Shown: one piece after another, positions 7,224 to 12,227 of the stretch | Numbering within the stretch: position 1 is the stretch's first letter | How the letters are laid out: every line of letters starts with the position of its first letter | Source of the DNA: Rhodobacteraceae bacterium UBA6273 | GTDB lineage: Bacteria; Pseudomonadota; Alphaproteobacteria; Rhodobacterales; Rhodobacteraceae | Direction: 5' to 3' | DNA: 12,227 nucleotides | NCBI GenBank assembly: GCA_002440625.1 | Contig: DJUV01000068.1 | Location: 1-12,227 of the forward strand | The notes under the pieces: generated by a model | What the model was told of the DNA's origin: nothing | Seen by the model: the letters and a program-made list of their open reading frames with translations, nothing else | Databases searched by the model: none | Position numbers and translations under genes: made by a program

Positions 7224-7634
7224 TTATGCCGCCACCGCTTGGGGCGCCGGCAGCGGGTCTGGTCGGGGGTTTTGCCGGCAAGCGACGAATGCGGGCATCG
7301 GCTGTCGCAGAAGCCGAGATGGCGGCCGATCGAGGCGCAGGCCTCGAAGACGCCGACGTAAGCTCGCAGGTTGACTTCCTCGCATTTGATGGTTCGCCTC
7401 GGGTGCTCGACCAAAACGTTGTCGCGCCTGACACCCTTCGCCAGACACCCCCGTAGCCCCCTCGAGCGGCTGATCGCGCCGCTGCTTGATCTGGTTCGGA
7501 TGGAGGTCGAAATCCCGCGCCAGCGCGATCAGGGTCATTTCGCCCTTGATCGCGGCCACAGCCACTTTCGCCTTGAAGGCCGAGCCATGGTTCCGGCGCG
7601 GTCGTCTTGCCTTGGTCCTCTCCTCACGCGCAGC
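7224..7634 (-). pseudogene. orfA-orfB deletion remnant of the IS3 element
   Basis: From about 7634 to 7438 the minus strand encodes the N-terminal part of OrfA, the helix-turn-helix subunit: ERTKARRPRRN, then AFKAKVAVAAIKGEMTL, then ALARDFDLHPNQIKQRRDQP and LEGATGVSGE. No proper ATG remains in this frame. Just past the junction, from about 7428, another frame encodes the C-terminal part of OrfB: RDNVLVE, then RRTIKCEEVNLRAY, then IGRHLGF and CPHSSLAGKTPDQ. A further frameshift precedes the typical PQAVAA ending and its stop at 7224-7226. The deletion therefore removed the end of orfA and most of orfB, including the catalytic first Asp region. Several residues normally fixed in the family are changed (KYEEVYLRAY reads KCEEVNLRAY; YNSRRPHSSL reads CDSRCPHSSL), so the relic has decayed further since the deletion. 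Confidence 0.78.
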
Positions 7635-7671
7635 ATGATGCTGCCGTTGCGCGGAAAATCCACTTATCCCG

Positions 7672-7693
7672 GCGGTTCAATTTGCCGCGGCCA
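7672..7693 (-). repeat. Probable left terminal inverted repeat of the IS relic
   Basis: Inverted partner of 7168-7189, lying upstream of the orfA remnant in the element's own orientation. The inner flank continues into the better conserved TAAGTGGATTTTCCGC (complement of 7651-7666). Confidence 0.4.
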
Positions 7694-7716
7694 CCTCTGT
7701 TCAGGTCCCTCTTGGG

Positions 7717-7756
7717 GGCGCCAGCCATTCCTGTCATTCCCTTGGTTCCTGGCGCC
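7717..7756. promoter_or_regulatory. Inverted repeat upstream of the porin gene
   Basis: Perfect 8-bp arms GGCGCCAG (7717-7724) and CTGGCGCC (7749-7756) enclose 24 bases, about 105-145 bp upstream of the porin start and just outside the IS relic. It may be an operator or an mRNA-leader hairpin. GC-rich arms of this length also arise by chance, so the functional call is weak. Confidence 0.25.
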
Positions 7757-7861
7757 GGTTTCTGGCCGCGCATCCTTACTGGCGGTCGAGTTTGTCACAT
7801 TGCTTTGACACCCGATCTGCGGGATTGATTTCTGAATGAAACATCCTTGGGTTGCACGCTC

Positions 7862-9118
7862 ATGAAAGCGCTCGCCGCGCTCGCCTTCCTTGCCGCGGGT
7901 CTCGGGATTGAAGCCAGTGCGCAGGAAGCGCCTTCCGGAACGATCCCGGCCCCGGCCGAGCGTAAGCGCCTTCTGAATTTTCCGGATGGCCCTTTCGACG
8001 GGCTGAAGAATGCCGGCATCGACATCAAGGGGAGCCTCGCCCTCACTTATGGTGGCCTTGTCTCCGGCGACGGCGCGAAGGACTGGCGGGATGGCGGCAG
8101 GGCCGACATCTGGATCGGGCTCGATGGAGAGAAGCTTGGCCTATGGGACGGGTTCTCGGTGTCGATCCATCCAGAACTCGTGTTCGGGCGCAGCACCAAC
8201 CGGACGGGCGCCGGCCTTCTGGTGCCGACCAACAGCCTTCTGGCCTTCCCGCGGCTCGGCAAGCACGATGCCGAGATCTCCTGGGTCTTCAACCAGACCT
8301 TCAGCGACACGTTCAGTCTCAGCTTCGGCAAGTTCAACATGCTCGACATCGCCGCCCAGACGCCGCTGGTCGGCGGCGGCGGGCTTGAGACCTTCATGAA
8401 CACCTCGATCGCGGCACCGATCGACGGGGTGACGCCGCCCTATGTTTTCGGAGCGATCGGCTCGTGGAAGACGGCGCCGGCGATCTACACGCTGATGATT
8501 TATGATCCGCGCAGCGCGCAGGACTGGGACGTCATCTCCGATCCCTTCGCCGATGGCGTGTCTTACAGCCTGTCGGCGACGATCCCCACGAAACTTGCCG
8601 GTCGGACCACCTTCGTCACATTGCGCGGGGTCTACAGCAGCGCCTCGGGGCTTGACCTTGACAGCGTCCCCGACCTCCTCTTGCCCGGCCAGGCCGCGGG
8701 TATCCTTCGCAAGGAAGGATACGGCTATGCCTCGGTAAGCTTTCAGCACTACCTTGCGGAAGATCCGGCGCGCTCCGGTCAGGGCTGGGGCCTCTTCGGC
8801 GATTTCGGCATTTCGGACGGCAACCCCAACCCGATCGGCTGGCACGCCGTTCTTGGCATCGGCGGCACCGGCACCGCGCGCGATCCTTACGACCGTTGGG
8901 GTATCGCCTATTTCAGGAACGGCATCAGTGACGATCTGGTCACGGGACTGGCAGCCCTCGGCATCGGTCTGCGGGACGAATACGGGATAGAGGCCTATTA
9001 CAATGCGGCGCTGACACCATGGCTTCGGCTGACGGCCGACGCGCAATGGATACGCCCCGCGAACGCCGGCAGCGATGATGCGCTGATCCTGGGGCTGAGG
9101 CTCCAGTCCCAGTTCTGA
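7862..9118 (+). CDS. OprB-family carbohydrate-selective outer-membrane porin
   Basis: Outer-membrane beta-barrel porin of the OprB type, which lets sugars and related small polar compounds into the periplasm. The protein has 418 residues. Residues 1-20 are a clear Sec signal peptide (MKALAALAFLAAGLGIEASA), with cleavage before QEAPSG. The mature chain alternates polar and aromatic/hydrophobic residues in barrel fashion and has OprB-like features: an early GIDIKGSLALTYGG strand, ELVFGRSTN, the FNQTFSDTFSLSFGKFNMLD strand near residues 146-165 and repeated W/Y-G strands. It ends in Phe (LRLQSQF), the usual C-terminal signal for outer-membrane assembly. The ATG at 7862 starts the signal peptide; an in-frame TTG 15 bp upstream is less likely. 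No good ribosome binding site precedes the ATG, but a 9-codon frame (7836-7865) ends on it as ATGA. It faces the sulfatase/anSME genes convergently, which suggests but does not prove a shared substrate. Confidence 0.85.
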   Translation: MKALAALAFLAAGLGIEASAQEAPSGTIPAPAERKRLLNFPDGPFDGLKNAGIDIKGSLALTYGGLVSGDGAKDWRDGGRADIWIGLDGEKLGLWDGFSVSIHPELVFGRSTNRTGAGLLVPTNSLLAFPRLGKHDAEISWVFNQTFSDTFSLSFGKFNMLDIAAQTPLVGGGGLETFMNTSIAAPIDGVTPPYVFGAIGSWKTAPAIYTLMIYDPRSAQDWDVISDPFADGVSYSLSATIPTKLAGRTTFVTLRGVYSSASGLDLDSVPDLLLPGQAAGILRKEGYGYASVSFQHYLAEDPARSGQGWGLFGDFGISDGNPNPIGWHAVLGIGGTGTARDPYDRWGIAYFRNGISDDLVTGLAALGIGLRDEYGIEAYYNAALTPWLRLTADAQWIRPANAGSDDALILGLRLQSQF

Positions 9119-9119
9119 A

Positions 9120-9154
9120 GCCTTAGCCCGCCGGTCAGAACCGGCAAGTAAGGC
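9120..9154. terminator. Strong hairpin after the porin, likely bidirectional terminator
   Basis: Starting 2 bp after the porin stop, GCCTTA pairs with TAAGGC outside and GCCGGT with ACCGGC inside around a CAGA tetraloop, with a 4/3-base internal bulge between the stems. It lies between convergent reading frames, where a terminator is expected. There is no T-run on either strand. The sulfatase relic's stop codon lies within it, so the relic's last codons are terminator sequence and not sulfatase sequence. Confidence 0.6.
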
Positions 9155-9347
9155 CGATCAGCGCGCCATGAATCGTGACGTCATGGCCGAGATCGTCGGC
9201 GACGATGTGGGCGGTGTGCGGGCGCTGGATGTCGGCTGCCTGCGCCCAGTCGCCGAGGGCAGCGAATCCGGTCGAGCCCGCAACCACGTCGCGACGGCTG
9301 ACTTCGGCGGTGGTGGCCGGCGCCTCATGTCTGGTCTTTTCCGTCAC
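9135..9347 (-). pseudogene. N-terminal relic of a Tat-exported sulfatase
   Basis: Seventy codons from a GTG at 9347, which has an AGAGGA ribosome binding site 4 bp upstream. The protein begins VTEKTRHEAP and has a twin-arginine signal, SRRDVVAGSTGFAAL (residues 17-31), with AQAA before the expected cleavage. It then reads QRPHTAHIVADDLGHDVTIH, matching the start of a mature arylsulfatase, where the family has R-P-N-I-x-x-I-x-x-D-D-L-G: the metal-binding Asp pair is present (residues 51-52). Similarity stops around HGALIG, and the last codons fall in the porin terminator hairpin. The catalytic C/S-x-P-x-R site is absent, so the product cannot be a sulfatase. The intact ribosome binding site and Tat motif suggest a recent loss. 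It may be a partial copy of the gene at 11057 onwards, whose own N-terminus is outside the window, or the remains of a neighbouring paralogue. Confidence 0.75.
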
Positions 9348-9764
9348 AGCATCCTCTTTGAAGCGCGTGGTGCGGATAAAGAGACGAGCTACCAACTGAT
9401 GCACTGGGCCCAGAACCGGAACTGCCAGGGCCGATACCGTCCGCGCGCGGTTGACCGGATCGGGGCGACCGGCTGCCACGGCAAAAAGCGACCGGGAAAA
9501 TGCTGCGATGAGATGAGCGGGGACAAGACCGGAGACGCCATTCCGGCATCCGGTTACAGAAGTCCGCCGCCAAGGGTATTCTGCATCCCCCCTGCCGGCC
9601 AGTCGCCGCCTGTTTCAAATGCGCGAAGGGTGCCGGTGAGCGATTGGCGCAACCATGCACGGGTACTGGCGATGATGTGCTGGACGGGTGCATCTTGCCG
9701 CAGCCGTGCCGATGACCGCAGGAAAACCAGTGGCTTGCGCCCGGGAAAACGGCGCGCTGCCACT
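9348..9764. other. Stretch of about 420 bp without a convincing gene
   Basis: This region lies between the sulfatase relic and the end of the anSME gene. One minus-strand frame, 9554-9763, opens with GTG one base after the anSME stop and would give a 69-residue, Arg-rich N-terminal protein ending in NTLGGGLL. Its third codon positions are clearly less GC-rich than in the surrounding genes and I recognise no family, so I do not call it. The part next to the relic (9348 to about 9550) would have been the relic's own upstream region. No clear promoter, RNA gene or repeat was seen. Confidence 0.5.
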
Positions 9765-11006
9765 TCAGACCTTGCCCATCGCTTTCAGGATTCGCACCAC
9801 ATCCGGGCCGATGTGATCGTAGAAAGCGTAAAGCCCGGCACAGAGGTAGTTGAGGCCCGGCTCGCCGGTGCGGGTTCGGATCAGCCGGTTTTTCGGGCAT
9901 TCGCCCCAGCAGAGCTTGAGATAGGCGCAGGTGCGGCACTTCCCCGGCAGCGTGGCGCTCTTGGCGCGGCCGAAATCCTGCTGTCGGGGTGAGAAGGCGA
10001 GATTGCCGAGATGCGTTTCCGCGATATTGCCGATCCGGTATTCGGGATAGACAAAATGATCGCAGGAATAGACCTCTCCGTCATGTTCCACGGCCAAAGC
10101 CTTGCCGCAGAACTCGGCCTGGGTACACATCTGTGCGGGCTGGCCGGCGGCCTGCGCCACGGCGGTTTCGAAGAGGTTGACATGGACGCGGCCGATGTCG
10201 GTGGCGAACCATTCGTCCCAGACCGCTGACAGAAACGTGCCGTAGTCGACCGGATCGACCGACCAGTCGGTGACGATGGAATCCTCGCGTCCGGGGCGGG
10301 CGCGGGGGTCGCCCTCGCGCGGCTGGTCCTTCATCAGCGCCGGCGCGTCGGTCTCGAACCGGCGCGGCTCGACCGCGGGGGTGAACTGGATGCGCCAGGT
10401 GCCGACCTCATCGACGAGGAAACGGTAGACCTCGCGCGGGCGAAGCGCATTCTCGCGGTTGACGACGCAGAGGGCGGCGAAGGGAATCGCCGCCTCGCGC
10501 AGCATCTTTGCCGCTTCCATCACCAGATCGAAGGTCGGCTTGCCGTTCTTCGTGACGCGGAAGCGGTCGTGCAGGTCGCGCGGGCCGTCGATGGAAAGGC
10601 CTACATGGAAGCGGTTCTCTTTCAGGAAGGCGATCCAGCGCGCGTCCAGCAAAAGGCCGTTGGTCTGAAGATCATTCTCGATCCGCTGGCCGGGCTTGGC
10701 GTATTTCGCCTGAAGCGCCACGACCTTTTCGAAGAACGGCAGGCCCATCAGCGTCGGCTCGCCGCCCTGCCAGGAAAAGACCACCTCTTCCCCGGTCTGG
10801 CCTTCGATATACTGGCGGATGTGACGCTCCAGCACCTCGTCGCCCATCCGCGAATGGGACGGGTGATGGAGAAGGCCTGACTTGTGCAGGTAGAAGCAAT
10901 AGGTGCAGTCGATATTGCACTCGGCCCCGGTGGGCTTGACCATCGCGTGAAAGCGGTAGGTCTGGCCCTTGATGAGGCTGGCCTTGTCGAGAGCGGGTGT
11001 GTTCAT
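9765..11006 (-). CDS. Anaerobic sulfatase-maturating radical SAM enzyme (anSME)
   Basis: Radical SAM enzyme that oxidises the active-site Cys or Ser of sulfatases to C-alpha-formylglycine in the cytoplasm, without oxygen. The protein has 413 residues. The radical SAM cluster motif is Cys30, Cys34, Cys37 (AECNIDCTYCFYL), followed by the SAM-contact GGEPT (81-85). The C-terminal SPASM/twitch region carries Cys294, 300, 315, 357, 360, 366, 370 and 389. This spacing (+6, +15, then 3-6-4) matches the eight Cys that bind the two auxiliary [4Fe-4S] clusters of characterised anSMEs. Asp316 directly after Cys315 (SCDHFVYP) is the residue proposed as catalytic base in that family. The frame is open to 11189, but the ATG at 11006 gives the normal N-terminus. 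It lies 50 bp downstream of a sulfatase gene on the same strand, with a hairpin between, which fits a substrate-maturase pair. Whether it acts on Cys- or Ser-type sites cannot be seen. Confidence 0.94.
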   Translation of the reverse strand: MNTPALDKASLIKGQTYRFHAMVKPTGAECNIDCTYCFYLHKSGLLHHPSHSRMGDEVLERHIRQYIEGQTGEEVVFSWQGGEPTLMGLPFFEKVVALQAKYAKPGQRIENDLQTNGLLLDARWIAFLKENRFHVGLSIDGPRDLHDRFRVTKNGKPTFDLVMEAAKMLREAAIPFAALCVVNRENALRPREVYRFLVDEVGTWRIQFTPAVEPRRFETDAPALMKDQPREGDPRARPGREDSIVTDWSVDPVDYGTFLSAVWDEWFATDIGRVHVNLFETAVAQAAGQPAQMCTQAEFCGKALAVEHDGEVYSCDHFVYPEYRIGNIAETHLGNLAFSPRQQDFGRAKSATLPGKCRTCAYLKLCWGECPKNRLIRTRTGEPGLNYLCAGLYAFYDHIGPDVVRILKAMGKV

Positions 11007-11024
11007 CTGTCTCTGCCGGAAGGT

Positions 11025-11048
11025 GGCGCGCCCGGTATAGGGCGCGCC
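11025..11048 (-). other. Intercistronic hairpin between sulfatase and anSME genes
   Basis: A perfect 9-bp GC-only stem (GGCGCGCCC and GGGCGCGCC) with a 6-base loop lies in the 50-bp gap between the sulfatase stop and the anSME ATG. No T-run follows. It could lower anSME expression relative to the sulfatase, by partial termination or by processing, which suits a catalytic maturase needed in smaller amounts. That function is inferred from position. Confidence 0.55.
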
Positions 11049-11056
11049 GGTTGATG

Positions 11057-12227
11057 TCAGTTCCCGCCGGTTCCGACTTTCGCGGTGACTTTCGACAGGT
11101 CGAACGAAGGCGCGACCTGCAGCGGCGGATACTCGGTCAGCGACTGGACATGCGCACCCAGCAAGGCTTGGATCGGCCCCATGAGCCATTGCTTGCGTTC
11201 GTTGCCATAGGTCAGGTCGGTAACCGTATCGAAGGACTCAAACGGGTCGAAGTGGAGGTTCATGACCATCGGGAACTTGAGTTCCTGCCAGTTGGCATAG
11301 AAGTTCTCGGAGGTTGCGAAGTGCATCTTCCACTTGTCCAGACGGACGGCCCTGATTTCATTGCCTTCATAGTAGATGTAGTCGTTGCGGTTCGAATGGT
11401 CGGACTTGCCTTCCCACCAATCGAGGTTGTTCACCCCGTCGATCACCTGCTTCTTTTCCTTCATGATGCGTTCGGCTGCATCCGGAATGCCGGCAGCGGC
11501 GGCAAGGGTGGGGAGGATATCCATGTTGGCCTGGACGCCCAGCATCACGCGACCGCCCGGAATGCGGCCCGGCCACCAGGCGATGAAGGGCACGCGCGTC
11601 CCGCCTTCATAGGTGGTCATCTTTTCGCCGCGGAAGGGGGTTGTGCCGCCGTGGATGCGGGCCTCGTGCGACGGGCCGTTGTCGGTGGACCAGATGACGA
11701 TGGTGTTGTCGAGTTCGCCCATCTCCTTCAGCTTGTCGAGCATCTGGCCGACCTGCATGTCATGTTCGATCATGCCGGACCCATAGATGTCGTCCTCCAT
11801 CGTGGCATCCTGTGCCAGATAGCGGTTTTCATCGGTCAGATGCTGGAACAGGTGCATCCGGCTGGGGTTGAACCAGACGAACCAGGGTTTGTCGGCGTCC
11901 TTCGCGCGCTGCACGAAATCGAAGGTCGCGTCCATGAACTTCTCGTCGATCGTCTTCATCCGTTCGATGGTCAGCGGGCCGGTATCCTCGATCTTCTGCT
12001 TGCCCACCGGGCCGAAGCGCGGGTCGACCGTCGGATCATCGACGTCGGTCGCCCAGGTGTGCAATACGCCGCGCGGCCCGTATTTGGCCTTGAAGGCCGG
12101 GTCTTTGGGATAGTCCCGCTGCTCAGGCGTTTCTTCGGCATTCAAGTGATAGAGGTTGCCGAAGAATTCATCGAAGCCGTGCACAGTCGGCAGGGCCGAG
12201 TTGTTGTCGCCGAGGTGGTTCTTGCCG
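11057..12227 (-). CDS. Sulfatase (arylsulfatase-type), C-terminal 389 residues, truncated by the window edge
   Basis: Alkaline-phosphatase-superfamily sulfatase, which hydrolyses sulfate esters with a Ca2+ ion and a formylglycine. The reading frame continues through the right edge; the visible part begins GKNHLGD, the conserved active-site Lys/His segment that lies after the C/S-x-P-x-R formylglycine motif in this family. It continues with TVHGFDEFFGNLYHLNAEE, a signature of a large arylsulfatase subgroup, then WFVWFNPSRMHLF (active-site His), then IVIWSTDNGPSHEA, whose Asp-Asn are metal ligands, then FRGEKMTTYEGGTRVPFIAW (substrate-site Lys). The C-terminal subdomain is complete and ends FDLSKVTAKVGTGGN. 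The N-terminus, export signal and modified residue lie beyond 12227. An in-frame GTG at 12184 is internal and not the start. The adjacent anSME gene suggests that it is matured by the anaerobic route. The substrate is unknown; 'arylsulfatase' is a family label. Confidence 0.93.
   Translation of the reverse strand, partial: GKNHLGDNNSALPTVHGFDEFFGNLYHLNAEETPEQRDYPKDPAFKAKYGPRGVLHTWATDVDDPTVDPRFGPVGKQKIEDTGPLTIERMKTIDEKFMDATFDFVQRAKDADKPWFVWFNPSRMHLFQHLTDENRYLAQDATMEDDIYGSGMIEHDMQVGQMLDKLKEMGELDNTIVIWSTDNGPSHEARIHGGTTPFRGEKMTTYEGGTRVPFIAWWPGRIPGGRVMLGVQANMDILPTLAAAAGIPDAAERIMKEKKQVIDGVNNLDWWEGKSDHSNRNDYIYYEGNEIRAVRLDKWKMHFATSENFYANWQELKFPMVMNLHFDPFESFDTVTDLTYGNERKQWLMGPIQALLGAHVQSLTEYPPLQVAPSFDLSKVTAKVGTGGN

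Larger units (their letters stand above)
7165..7698 (-). mobile_element. Internally deleted IS3-family element
   Basis: About 530 bp that keeps both ends of an IS3-type element but has lost its middle; intact members are about 1.2-1.3 kb. On the minus strand it runs from the 5' end near 7698, through the start of orfA, across a deletion junction near 7430, into the end of orfB, and out to the 3' end near 7165. Subterminal sequences TAAGGGGTTTTCCGC (7204-7218) and TAAGTGGATTTTCCGC (complement of 7651-7666) are near-identical in inverted orientation and support the element's limits. No target duplication could be recognised, so the exact ends are uncertain by several bases. It cannot transpose by itself. 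It separates the TTT locus from the sulfatase/porin module. Confidence 0.75.

Noticed and set aside
6859..7434. A 191-codon minus-strand frame overlapping the IS relic and the kinase start
   Set aside because: It is in a different frame from the recognisable OrfB remnant, is Ala/Arg/Cys-rich and overlaps the kinase gene; no domain is visible.
7158..7704. Target-site duplication around the IS relic
   Set aside because: No matching 3-4 bp direct repeat could be identified at the proposed ends.
7805..7833. TTGACA as a -35 element upstream of the porin
   Set aside because: The hexamer is perfect, but no acceptable -10 box lies at 15-19 bp; the best candidates match about 2 or 3 of 6 positions.
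9554..9763. A 69-codon minus-strand frame starting one base after the anSME stop
   Set aside because: The position suggests coupling, but third codon positions are far less GC-rich than in the neighbouring genes and no family is recognisable.
9168..9992. A 274-codon plus-strand open frame across the relic and the anSME end
   Set aside because: It is antisense to anSME and the sulfatase relic, both supported by motifs, and its composition looks non-coding.
1..12227. CRISPR arrays, tRNA or rRNA genes, riboswitches, replication origin
   Set aside because: No regularly spaced repeats, no tRNA/rRNA-like sequence and no known riboswitch core were seen on reading both strands.

Overview
The window is GC-rich DNA, and its gene set points to an alphaproteobacterium, probably of the Rhodobacterales (Paracoccus/Rhodobacter type). 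That placement is inferred from base composition and gene families, not from a marker gene. It holds two functional modules, separated and edged by decayed insertion-sequence DNA.

Module 1 (about 457-6890, all on the minus strand) is a tripartite tricarboxylate transporter (TTT) locus with its own two-component system. In transcription order it reads: DctB-like sensor kinase, DctD-like sigma-54 activator (ATGA overlap), a 198-bp regulatory gap, tctC (periplasmic binding protein), a hairpin, tctB (small membrane subunit) and tctA (large permease, 3 bp after tctB). The gap before tctC has a weak GG-N10-GC sigma-54 candidate and, further upstream, two 5-2-5 inverted repeats that could be activator sites. 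The sensor would perceive a carboxylate outside the membrane and the activator would switch on the transporter. The ligand cannot be read from the sequence.

Both sides of module 1 carry relics of IS3-family elements, both in minus orientation. Positions 1 to about 405 hold the middle of an orfB transposase that has lost the first catalytic Asp. About 7165-7698 is an internally deleted IS that keeps its ends, the start of orfA and the end of orfB.

Module 2 (7862-12227) concerns sulfate esters. An OprB-type outer-membrane porin lies on the plus strand. It converges, at a strong hairpin, on a minus-strand group made of a sulfatase running off the right edge, an anaerobic sulfatase-maturating radical SAM enzyme (anSME) downstream of it, and a 70-codon relic of a second Tat-exported sulfatase N-terminus. 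A reasonable reading is that the porin admits a sulfated compound and anSME installs formylglycine on the sulfatase in the cytoplasm before export. The catalytic Cys/Ser of the main sulfatase lies outside the window.

No tRNA, rRNA, CRISPR array or replication origin was seen. The most interesting leads are the use of a DctB/DctD-type sigma-54 system for a TTT transporter, the GAFTGA-to-GAFPGA change in its activator, the IS relics around the transporter locus, and the partial second sulfatase.
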